A stretch of 64,000 bases of DNA from positions 38,052 through 102,051 of the forward strand of contig DATNAQ010000080.1 of NCBI GenBank assembly GCA_035607415.1, given 5' to 3'. The DNA comes from JAQBQH01 sp035607415 (GTDB lineage Bacteria > Myxococcota_A > Polyangia > Palsa-1104). A model generated the notes under the pieces. It searched no databases, had not been told where the DNA came from, and saw nothing but the letters and a program-made list of their open reading frames with translations. Shown here in pieces: positions 15,742 to 24,503 of the stretch. The translations under genes and the position numbers were made by a program. The stretch's first letter is position 1. Each line of letters starts with the position of its first letter.

Positions 15742-15903
15742 TCATGGCAACGACATTCCGTTGAGGTACTCGATGCAGTCGAAGAACGGCACGAGGTGGT
15801 TCGAGACCACCACCATCGCCACGGAGAACGGCAGCACGATCACCATGAGCAAAATGACGTACTCGACGCTGGCCGTGCCGCGATTGCGCCGTGAGCGCTG
15901 CAT
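15742..15903 (-). CDS. Second small Flp-like pilin (53 aa)
   Basis: A 54-codon frame starting at ATG 15903. It reads MQRSRRNRGTASVEYVILLM and continues VIVLPFSVAMVVVSNHLV, then PFFDCIEYLNGMSLP. The basic leader, Gly cleavage site and SVEY match the Flp 'G-x4-EY' processing motif. Unlike the 60-aa Flp it has a short 15-residue tail with one Cys. There is no Shine-Dalgarno sequence. A sigma-54-like element lies 16 bases upstream, so this is probably the first gene of the pilin operon and may be read from a near-leaderless transcript. It sits 13 bp before the 60-aa Flp gene. Confidence 0.8.
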   Translation of the reverse strand: MQRSRRNRGTASVEYVILLMVIVLPFSVAMVVVSNHLVPFFDCIEYLNGMSLP

Positions 15904-15919
15904 CGTGGCGCCGACCTCT

Positions 15920-15934
15920 TCAAGAGATGGACCA
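15920..15934 (-). promoter_or_regulatory. Sigma-54-like element before the pilin operon
   Basis: On the minus strand this reads TGGTCCATCTCTTGA, with GG and GA separated by exactly 10 bases as in -24/-12 promoters. The -12 C is replaced by A, so it is a weak match on its own. It lies 16 bases before the SD-less ATG at 15903 and shares TGG-N7-CTTG with the elements before cpaB and before the second extended pilin. Confidence 0.4.
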
Positions 15935-16100
15935 ATTGGAAATGCGTGTCTGACGTGGGCGGGCGGATCGTTCCGGCGACAGCAAAGAGGCGTCGCTCGA
16001 CGACAAATCGCTCGTCACCGACGGGGACGGCAGTGTGCGCACCGGGCGGCACCACTGTCGCCGATAGGATTCACGCGCCCGCCGACGGAGCGCCTGGTGC

Positions 16101-16202
16101 TCAGCGGTGATGCGCGGACCAGGCGCCGAGCGAGTCGGCGAGGACGTCGACGATGGCGCCGAGCGAACCGGCGAGCAGTGCCACGCAGGCGAGCTTCGAC
16201 AT
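16101..16202 (-). CDS. Small hydrophobic peptide (33 aa) in the Tad operon
   Basis: ATG 16202 lies 6 bases after a strong GGAGG (minus strand) and opens a 33-residue frame: MSKLACVALLAGSLGAIVDV followed by LADSLGAWSAHHR. The N-terminal two thirds is a signal-peptide-like or membrane helix with one Cys in an LACV context that could be a minimal lipobox. It follows the lipoprotein gene by 48 bp in the same direction and is likely the last gene of the cpaB-to-lipoprotein unit. The ribosome-binding site is the main support. Confidence 0.45.
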   Translation of the reverse strand: MSKLACVALLAGSLGAIVDVLADSLGAWSAHHR

Positions 16203-16250
16203 CGCGATCCTCCGTCGGCCGCGGCTACGACGTACGAAGCGCACGGATAT

Positions 16251-16910
16251 TCACAGGCGCAACGGGCGGTGCGGGCGCGGCGTCGGCCGCCGGAGCACGG
16301 CGAAGCGGCCGTCGAGGACGCAGGCCGAGGCGTGATCGGGCAGCGAAAAGGTGTGGCTGAGGGCGGGCGGCGACAGATCTTTGCGCCCGCCGCGCGTGAC
16401 CCGCACCTGCAGATCGTCGCCGGGCACGCCGGGGACCAGCATCATGGCGACGCCTTCGGAGTTGGTCATGCCCTTTTGCACACCGAAGATCTCGACGGGC
16501 AGCGCCGGCTCGCCGACGTCGACGAGCAGGACGTAGTTGCGCGCCAGCGGCGCGAAGCGCGTGGCCACTTCGATGGGCGTGCGCACGCCGTCGGCGCGGA
16601 CCAGGCGATCGAGCACGAGGCTGCGCGTCTCGGTGGCGCCGCGGAAGCCGGACGGCGGATCGACGGCCACGGTGACGCGGCGTCCTTCGGGGCCCGGCAG
16701 CGACAGCGCGAGCACGCCGTCGGCGTCGGTGCGGCCGACGAGGGCGTCGTCGACCTTGACCGGCAGCCCTTCGAGCGGGAAGCCCTCGTCGGAGAGCGCG
16801 CTGACGCGCAGGTCGAAGCGCTCGGGCTCGTCCGGTGCGCAACCGACGGCCAGCACCACCAGCGCCGCGGAGACGGCGGCGGCGACGATGATGATGCGGC
16901 GCCGTCTCAT
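16251..16910 (-). CDS. Lipoprotein with PEGA/carboxypeptidase-like repeats, Tad operon
   Basis: A 219-residue lipoprotein starting at ATG 16910 (IIIVAAAVSAALVVLAVGCA; lipobox LAVGCA). The mature part shows two immunoglobulin-like beta-sandwich units: SDEGFPLEGLPVKVDDALVG with TDADGVLALSLPGPEGRRV, and VEIFGVQKGMTNSEGVAMML with VPGVPGDDLQVRVTRGG. Such modules often bind peptidoglycan or partner proteins. In a Tad locus this position is often taken by TadD-like or pilotin lipoproteins, but no TPRs are seen here. It overlaps the FHA-like gene by 4 bp. Confidence 0.7.
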   Translation of the reverse strand: MRRRRIIIVAAAVSAALVVLAVGCAPDEPERFDLRVSALSDEGFPLEGLPVKVDDALVGRTDADGVLALSLPGPEGRRVTVAVDPPSGFRGATETRSLVLDRLVRADGVRTPIEVATRFAPLARNYVLLVDVGEPALPVEIFGVQKGMTNSEGVAMMLVPGVPGDDLQVRVTRGGRKDLSPPALSHTFSLPDHASACVLDGRFAVLRRPTPRPHRPLRL

Positions 16911-17998
16911 GGCGTGCCCGCGCCGCGGCTGCGCAGGACGAAGAGCATCGTGCGCGCGGCGGGATCGTTGGTCTCTTCGGCGAGGTGCGCGAACCCGGTG
17001 AGCGCCTCGGCGGTCTTGCCGGCGCGGTAGTCGGCGATGGCGTGATGGAGCGCGACCTCGACGTGCTTGTCGGGCAGCATGATGCGCGAACGACGGTCGA
17101 CGGCGACGTGGGCGGAGGCGGGCGCGGCCTGCACCAGCGGGGGGCGCACGACCCGGCGCGGACGCAAGAGCATGAAGGCTTCGATGGCGACCACGACGGC
17201 GAGCGCGCCCCACAGGGCGATGCGGCGCGGCGGGGCGCGACGGGCGAGCGTGCGCAGACCGCGCTTGCCGAGGCGATCGAGGAGGTCGGCGGTCGGGCGC
17301 AGCGTGTCGTCGAGCGGCCACTCGCGGGTGGGCTCGCCGTCGGCGGCGCCGTTGCGCGGCGGCAGGTAGATGCGCCAGGGATGGGCGGCCGTGATGTCGC
17401 CCGGCGCCGGCGCGAGCGCGGATGGTGTCGTGGCCGGCGACGCCGCGGCCGGCGACGCCGCGGCCGGCGACGCTGCGGCCGGCGACGCTGCGGCCGGCGA
17501 CGCCGCGGCCGGCGGTGCCACGGGCGGAAGCGCAATGGTGATTCGAGTGCGCTGATCGTCGTCGGCCGGATCCGGCTCGCTCGCCGGCGGCGGCGCCAGC
17601 GGGATCGGCGCGGTCGTCTCGTCCGCCAGCGCCCCCTCGGGCAGGGCCAGCTTGCGGATCATCGTCACTTCGTCGTCGTGGAACACGAGGTCGAGCGCGA
17701 TGCGCAGCCGCCCGCTCGCCCCCGCCACCACCGACTGCCCATTGCGCACCGTCGCGCTCGCCGCCGGCCGCGTCGCGTCCTCCGCGCGCAGCCGCACGCC
17801 GTCCCACGCCAGCACCATTTCGAGCTCGGCCAGCTCCGCCGCCTCGAACCGCCAGTCGCACGCCTTGCCGCTGCCGACGGTGACGCGCGCCGGCCTCCGG
17901 AACAGCGGCAGCACCCGCGGCTCCGCGCCCTCGGTATACGCGCGCAGCCAGGCGATCGGCTCGTCCGCGTCGAGCGGCCGCGTCGGCTCGACCTGCAT
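16907..17998 (-). CDS. Degenerate FHA-domain membrane protein of the Tad operon
   Basis: A 363-residue protein. Residues ~30-110 have the FHA outline (RVTVGSGKACDWRFEAAELA; RNGQSVVAGASGRLRIALD), but the SxxH phosphothreonine-binding serine and histidine are absent, so it may not bind phosphopeptides. A Pro/Ala linker encoded by a 15-bp DNA repeat (PAAAS units) follows, then a transmembrane helix (RIALWGALAVVVAIEAFMLL) and a TPR-like periplasmic tail (VALHHAIADYRAGKTAEALT). It is probably a scaffold linking the cytoplasmic ATPases to the envelope. The start overlaps the second CpaF stop by one base; the end overlaps the lipoprotein gene by 4 bp. Confidence 0.7.
   Translation of the reverse strand: MQVEPTRPLDADEPIAWLRAYTEGAEPRVLPLFRRPARVTVGSGKACDWRFEAAELAELEMVLAWDGVRLRAEDATRPAASATVRNGQSVVAGASGRLRIALDLVFHDDEVTMIRKLALPEGALADETTAPIPLAPPPASEPDPADDDQRTRITIALPPVAPPAAASPAAASPAAASPAAASPAAASPATTPSALAPAPGDITAAHPWRIYLPPRNGAADGEPTREWPLDDTLRPTADLLDRLGKRGLRTLARRAPPRRIALWGALAVVVAIEAFMLLRPRRVVRPPLVQAAPASAHVAVDRRSRIMLPDKHVEVALHHAIADYRAGKTAEALTGFAHLAEETNDPAARTMLFVLRSRGAGTP
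17433..17514. repeat. 15-bp coding tandem repeat
   Basis: The unit GCCGGCGACGCCGCG occurs in five full copies (two with C to T at the same site) plus a partial sixth. On the minus strand it encodes PAAAS units in the linker of the FHA-like protein. The length is a multiple of three, so copy-number change would only alter linker length. Confidence 0.9.
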
Positions 17999-19092
17999 CA
18001 GCTCATCTCCGGATCGAGCGGCAGCCCGCGCGCCACGAGGTCATCGCCGAAGCTCGGGCGCACGCCGGTGCAGCGCAGCGCGCCGCGCACGCGCCCGGTC
18101 CCCGGATCGACGCCGTCCTGCTCGAACACGTAGAGCATCTCGAGGTCGTACTGCCCGCCCTCGGTCAGCCCGCGGCACTCGGCGACGTGGGTGATGCGGC
18201 GCGAGCCGTCGTTGTAGCGCCCGGTCTGCACGATGATGTCGATGGCCGAGGCGATCTGCTGCCGCAGCGCCGCGAGCGGCAGCGCCACGTCGCTCATCAG
18301 CGACAGCGTCTCGAGCCGCTGCACGGTGTCGTGCGGATAGGTCGCGTGCACCGTCGACAACGAGCCGCCGTGGCCCGAGGTCATCGCCTGGATGAGATCG
18401 AGCGCCTCGCCGCCGCGGCACTCGCCGACCACGATGCGATCGGGCCGCATGCGCAACGACGCGCGCAGAAGATCGCGGATGGTCACGGCGCCGCGCCCGC
18501 GGGCGTCGGGCGGGATCGACTCCATGTAGACCGCGTGCTCCTGCTGGAGCTGCAGCTCGGAGGAGTCCTCGAGCACGAGGATGCGCTCGCCCTCGGGCAC
18601 GAACGACGACAGCGCGTTGAGCATCGAGGTCTTGCCCGAGCCGGTGCCGCCGGCGACCACCACGTTGCGCTTGCCGACGACGCAGGCCGACAGAAAGCTG
18701 GCGCAGGTCGGCGTGAGCGCGCCGATCTCCAGCAGCCGCTCGACCGTCAGGCGCTGCTTGGGGAAGCGGCGGATCGACATGCACGCGCCCGCGCGCGCCG
18801 CCGGCGGCAGCATGACCGCCACGCGGCTGCCGTCGGGCAGGCGGGCGTCGAGGATGGGCCGCTCGGCGTCGACGAGCCGCCCCACGTATTGCGCCACGTT
18901 CTTGATGGCGGCGACGAGCGCGTGCTCCGACGAAAACGCCGCGCCGGTGCGCTCGAGCTGCCCGCCGCGCTCGATGTAGATGCGGTCGAAGCGGTTGATC
19001 ATGACCTCCGAGACGCGCCCATCGGCGAGGAAGGGCGCGATCGGCTCGAGGAAGTCACCGAGCGTCTGCTCGAAGATTCTGGCTGAGATCAT
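17998..19092 (-). CDS. Second CpaF/TadA-type secretion ATPase
   Basis: A 364-residue type II/IV secretion ATPase starting at ATG 19092. The N-terminal domain (EVMINRFDRIYIERGGQLER) is followed by Walker A GGTGSGKT (148-155), an Asp box (LVLEDSSELQL), Walker B (DRIVVGECRGGEALDLIQAM) and the His box (GHGGSLSTVHATYPHDTVQR). All CpaF motifs are intact, but it lacks the FHA region and long N-terminal helices of the upstream CpaF. Two ATPases in one Tad operon suggest separate extension and retraction motors or two substrates. A hexameric inner-membrane-associated motor is expected. Confidence 0.9.
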   Translation of the reverse strand: MISARIFEQTLGDFLEPIAPFLADGRVSEVMINRFDRIYIERGGQLERTGAAFSSEHALVAAIKNVAQYVGRLVDAERPILDARLPDGSRVAVMLPPAARAGACMSIRRFPKQRLTVERLLEIGALTPTCASFLSACVVGKRNVVVAGGTGSGKTSMLNALSSFVPEGERILVLEDSSELQLQQEHAVYMESIPPDARGRGAVTIRDLLRASLRMRPDRIVVGECRGGEALDLIQAMTSGHGGSLSTVHATYPHDTVQRLETLSLMSDVALPLAALRQQIASAIDIIVQTGRYNDGSRRITHVAECRGLTEGGQYDLEMLYVFEQDGVDPGTGRVRGALRCTGVRPSFGDDLVARGLPLDPEMS

Positions 19093-19105
19093 GGCTCGAT
19101 CCGCC

Positions 19106-20002
19106 TCATTTCTTTTGCGGCAGCGGGTGATCGCGCAGGTACTGCTCGAGCTGCACGCGCATCGGATGGCGCTCGTCGGGCACGACGGCCACGATCTGCG
19201 CGATGGTCTCGCGCAGCGACTCGGCATCGTTGGCGCGCAGATCGCGCGCGAGCCGGAACTGCAGGTCGTTGTAGATCTGCTCGGCCGAGGTCGCGGCCAC
19301 GCGCAGGTCGTCGCGCACCGACTCGAGGCCGGCGATGCGCTGTCCCGAGAGCCGCTCGAACTCGGCGGCGCGATAGAGCTCGATTGACGCGTGGTACCAG
19401 GCGCCCGGCACCGCGCCGGCCTGCTTGGAAAAGGTCTTGCCGTGCTGATAGGCGGTGCGCGCGCGCTCGCTGCAGGTGACCGGATCGTTGCAGCCGACGC
19501 GCGGCAGGTTCACGAACAGCTTCACCGGCGGCAGCGTCACCACCGGCGGGGGCGGCGCCGGCCGCAGGGCCGACCAGGCGACGAGCGCGAGCGTGAGGAG
19601 CGCGGTCGCGCCGATGGCCACGCGCATCGGCGACAGCTTGCCCACCGCGCGACGGCGCGCCTTGCGCAGGGTGAGGCGCATCTCGCCGACGGCGACCACG
19701 TCGCCGAAGCCGAGGCTCCCCTCGACGGCGAGGACGCCGTTGACGTAGGCCGGGTTCTTGGCCGGATGCGGCACCACGCGAAAGCGCGGCCGTCCGAGAA
19801 ACGCGGCGGGCGGGATGATGCGCTGGATGGTGAGCTGCTTGCGCGAGATCGCCGGATGCGCCACGTGCAGGTCGGCCTTCGAGCTGCGCCCGACGAGCAC
19901 CTCGCCCTGGTCGAACTCGAACTCCTCCTCGGCGCTGTCGTAGAGCGACACGGCGACGACGAAGGGGAAGCTCTGCTTGAGCGACGGCTCGGCGCCTACC
20001 AT
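19106..20002 (-). CDS. FHA-domain membrane protein of the Tad operon
   Basis: A 298-residue protein starting at ATG 20002. The FHA core spans about residues 15-115 (GEVLVGRSSKADLHVAHPAI; SRKQLTIQRI; NPAYVNGVLAVEG). It keeps GR and SR, but the usual His of SxxH is Gln (SRKQ), which may weaken phosphothreonine binding. A transmembrane helix (VAIGATALLTLALVAWSALR) follows, then a helical periplasmic tail with TPR-like units (ARTAYQHGKTFSKQAGAVPG; FRLARDLRANDAESLRETIA). It sits between tadC and the second cpaF, overlapping tadC by 7 bp. A scaffold or sensor role is inferred. Confidence 0.8.
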   Translation of the reverse strand: MVGAEPSLKQSFPFVVAVSLYDSAEEEFEFDQGEVLVGRSSKADLHVAHPAISRKQLTIQRIIPPAAFLGRPRFRVVPHPAKNPAYVNGVLAVEGSLGFGDVVAVGEMRLTLRKARRRAVGKLSPMRVAIGATALLTLALVAWSALRPAPPPPVVTLPPVKLFVNLPRVGCNDPVTCSERARTAYQHGKTFSKQAGAVPGAWYHASIELYRAAEFERLSGQRIAGLESVRDDLRVAATSAEQIYNDLQFRLARDLRANDAESLRETIAQIVAVVPDERHPMRVQLEQYLRDHPLPQKK

Positions 20003-20904
20003 AGCTGTCCCCGGATCGCCTTGACGATGACGCCGCCGAACATGACCAGCATGCAGGCGGCGAGGATGACGATGAGCGGCAGCTTCACCAGCACGCCGGC
20101 GCGCCCGGCGATCTGCTCGGCGCGCTGGAAGCGCCGCGTGCGCGCCACCTCGGCCTGGATGGCCAAGACCTCGACGAGCGGCGTGCCCCGCTGCTCCGCC
20201 TCGATGACCGCGCCGACGAACGTCTTGACCAGCTCGGTCGGCGCGCGCGCGGCGAACGCCTCGAGCGCCTCGCGCCGCGTCTTGCCGAGCATGAGGTCGT
20301 TGAGCAAGCGCGACAGCTCGTCGTAGAGCGGATCGCGCTTGCGGCTCCACTTGCTGACGACTTGCCCCACCGAGCCCATGAAGTCGCCGCCGGCGGTCAT
20401 GGCCATGACGATGAGGTCGAGCACCGGCGGCAGGCCGCGGTTGATCGACTTGAACCGCTCCTGGGCGATCTCCGACAGGTACATCGACGGCACCATCACG
20501 CCGACGAGGAAGAAGACGACGTAGAGCGCGGTGCCGAGGTGCGCGACCTGATCGAGCAGGAACGCGCAGCCGAGCCCGCACAGCGCCAGCGCCAGGTTGA
20601 GCCCGATGAACTCGTCGACCGACAGGCCGAGCGGCTCGCCGGCGTCGATCAGCTTCTTGGCGATGTCGCGCCGCCAGCCGGCGAACGGCAGGTAGCGCGC
20701 GTACCACGTCAGCGTCTCGGCGAGCGGCCAGACGAGCCGCAGCCCGCGGTTGCGCTCGAGCCCCTCTTTGCGCCTGGTCTCGCGATAGCCGAGCAGCTGC
20801 GGCGCGCGCGTCTCGCCGGGGAGCACGAGCCACACGAAGATCCCCGTCGCTGCCGCGGCGAGCACGAGCGCGAGCCCGAGCATGGTCACGCCGAGCGCGC
20901 TCAT
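19996..20904 (-). CDS. tadC: TadC-like inner-membrane platform protein
   Basis: A 302-residue GspF/PilC-superfamily protein. An N-terminal helix is followed by a cytoplasmic segment, two central helices (FIGLNLALALCGLGCAFLLD; GTALYVVFFLVGVMVPSMYL) and the conserved four-helix bundle (LPPVLDLIVMAMTAGGDFMG; ALEAFAARAPTELVKTFVGA; LVEVLAIQAEVARTRRFQRA). A C-terminal helix (LIVILAACMLVMFGGVIVKA) ends the protein. In Tad systems TadB and TadC form the inner-membrane platform that transmits ATPase motion to the pilin. It follows tadB by 28 bp. Confidence 0.88.
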   Translation of the reverse strand: MSALGVTMLGLALVLAAAATGIFVWLVLPGETRAPQLLGYRETRRKEGLERNRGLRLVWPLAETLTWYARYLPFAGWRRDIAKKLIDAGEPLGLSVDEFIGLNLALALCGLGCAFLLDQVAHLGTALYVVFFLVGVMVPSMYLSEIAQERFKSINRGLPPVLDLIVMAMTAGGDFMGSVGQVVSKWSRKRDPLYDELSRLLNDLMLGKTRREALEAFAARAPTELVKTFVGAVIEAEQRGTPLVEVLAIQAEVARTRRFQRAEQIAGRAGVLVKLPLIVILAACMLVMFGGVIVKAIRGQLW

Positions 20905-20932
20905 GGATGCACCTTCCCTCGCGGACGCTCGC

Positions 20933-21780
20933 TCACGGATCGATCCTCGAGATGCGCAAGACCAGCGCCATCCCGACGAGCGTGAAGACGGCGGCGATCA
21001 CCACGATCACGTGGCCGACGACGTCGCCCCACAACGGCTCGAGCCACTCCGGGCTCACCCAGTGCATCGACAGCATGAACAGGGGCGGCATCGAGCCCAT
21101 CACCCAGGCCGACATGCGCCCCTCGGCGGTCTTGGCCGCCATCAGCCCTTCGCAGCGGATGGTCTCGCGCACCACGCCCGCGATCGTCTTCAGCACCTTG
21201 CCGAGATCGCCGCCGGTGCGCAGGCCGATGCACAACGCCGTCACCACCGCATCGACGTGCAGGCTCTGGCAGCGCTGCGACAAGTTGGTCAGCGCCTCCT
21301 CGGTGCGCGCGCCGACGCGGATGTCCTTGCACACCATCGCCGCCTCCTCCGACACCGGCGGCTCGAGGTGCTGCGCGACCGCGGCGAAGCCGTCGACCAG
21401 GCTCTGCGTCGCCAACATGTTGTTGGCGATGGTCTGCAGCGCGACGTCGAGCTGCTCCTCGAGCCGCTTGCGCCGCTTCTCGATCGCGTAGCGCATCCAG
21501 ACGCGCGGGCCGATCAGCCCCGCCGCCGCCAGCGCGAAGCCGAACGACCGCGACGAGAGGAACACGCCGAGCGACCAGCCGCCGAGGACGAGCAGCACGT
21601 GACGCAAGAGCAGATCCACGGGCCGCAGCGGCAGGAGCAGCCAGTCGAGGCCCGCCTGCGCCCAGTCGCGATAGCGATGCCAGGTCGCGCGCAGCTCGTC
21701 GGCCACGCGATCCCACAGCGCGAGCACGCCGACGAAGACGCCCATGCCGAGCAGCGACAGCCCCGGCGCCAAGGGAGAGA

Positions 21781-21784
<4 letters not shown>
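20933..21784 (-). CDS. tadB: TadB-like inner-membrane platform protein
   Basis: A 283-residue GspF-family protein starting at ATG 21784. The N-terminal helix (LSLLGMGVFVGVLALW) and a pair of helices around residues 65-95 precede the signature IEKRRKRLEEQLDVALQTIA with NNMLATQSLVDGFAAVAQHL. The QLDVAL..AN.L..G.S-type pattern is diagnostic for TadB. A C-terminal helix (HVIVVIAAVFTLVGMALVLR) ends it. It pairs with TadC under the CpaF ATPase. Its start overlaps the cpaF stop by 4 bp. Confidence 0.88.
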
Positions 21785-23588
<1,804 letters not shown>

Positions 23589-23589
<1 letters not shown>

Positions 23590-24389
23590 CACGGCACCGC
23601 CGGCGGCGCGTCGGGCCCGCGATCGGGCCGCAGCGCCTCCACGCGCCGGCGCACGCGCCGCGACGCCAGCTGCGCCCGCTTGCCGTCCTCGAAGAGGTCG
23701 CCGAAGTCCTTCTGCGCCACGTCGGCGACCACGTCGATGTCGTCGGAGCCGTGGAGCACGTAGTCGAGGGCGCCGTGGCGCCGCGCGAAGGCCAGCACCT
23801 CGGCCTCGTCGAGATCGAGCGAGAGCGTGATGGCGTTGACCACCGTCTGCTTCTCGCCGTCGACCTCCTCCTTGCGCCCCGAGACCGACAAGACGAGCAC
23901 GTTCTGCAGCACCGTGACCGTGACCTCGCGCTTGTCGCGGCTGAAGGTGCCGAGGATGTCGACGCGATCGGCCTGCCGCAGCTGATTGGCGAACGAGCCC
24001 GAGACGTCGACCGGCAGCGTGATCGCGCGCTGCCCCTTCTGCACCACCGCGGCCAGCCCCTTCGACAGCTTGGTCTTCTCCGACTCGAAGTCGCTCCACA
24101 AGACCGGCTGGCCTTGCGACAGGTGCTCGAGGACGACGCGCCCGAGCACCTTCTTCTCGTCGCTGGCCGTGGCCATCACCGACTCGGGGTGCACGTAGGC
24201 TTCCGGCATCGTGCGCAGCGCCAGGTCCGCCTCGGTGAGGCGCGTGCCGGGCACGAGCTCGCGCGCCGCGGCGAGCAGCGTGACCTTGCGGCCGCCGCGC
24301 AGGCCGAGCTCGACGTCGTGGATGTAGAGCCAGCCGCAGGCGACGGCGCCCACGGCGCAGGCGAGCGCCGCCAAGAGTCGCTTGTTCAC
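23589..24389 (-). CDS. cpaB: CpaB/RcpC-like pilus assembly protein
   Basis: About 266 residues from GTG 24389 (276 from ATG 24419). One N-terminal transmembrane helix (NKRLLAALACAVGAVACGWL) is followed by the SAF/CpaB domain: AARELVPGTRLTEADLALRT with MPEAYVHP, and LGRVVLEHLSQGQPVLWSDF. The RcpC part (GQRAITLPVDVSGSFANQLR; ADRVDILGTF) follows. CpaB is a periplasmic protein that supports the outer-membrane secretin. I prefer the GTG because known CpaB proteins begin at the helix and because a sigma-54-like promoter overlaps the ATG. No Shine-Dalgarno is visible for either start. First gene of the main Tad operon; its stop overlaps cpaF by one base. Confidence 0.85.
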
Positions 24390-24403
24390 GCGCGTGAGCG
24401 TTG

Positions 24404-24418
24404 GCAAGCGATGTGCCA
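24404..24418 (-). promoter_or_regulatory. Sigma-54-type promoter before cpaB
   Basis: On the minus strand this reads TGGCACATCGCTTGC, a full match to the TGGCAC-N5-TTGC core with GG-N10-GC spacing. It ends 14 bases before the GTG at 24389; the alternative ATG 24419 would place it inside the coding region. Transcription from the usual distance would start about 3 bases before the GTG, giving a near-leaderless mRNA. Confidence 0.55.
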
Positions 24419-24503
24419 TGCCGCGCGGGCGCCGCCGCGGGCGCTTGCCGGCGCCGGTGGATCGTCGTGGATGCAACCGGCGGTTGGCGCTGGATCGCGG
24501 AGG

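Noticed and set aside
15840..16055. 71-codon minus-strand frame upstream of the pilins
   Set aside because: It overlaps the 53-aa pilin start in another frame and has no protein features; only the Flp frame shows a processing motif.
17433..17514. Short tandem repeat as a CRISPR array
   Set aside because: 15-bp units without spacers, within a reading frame coding for PAAAS linker units.
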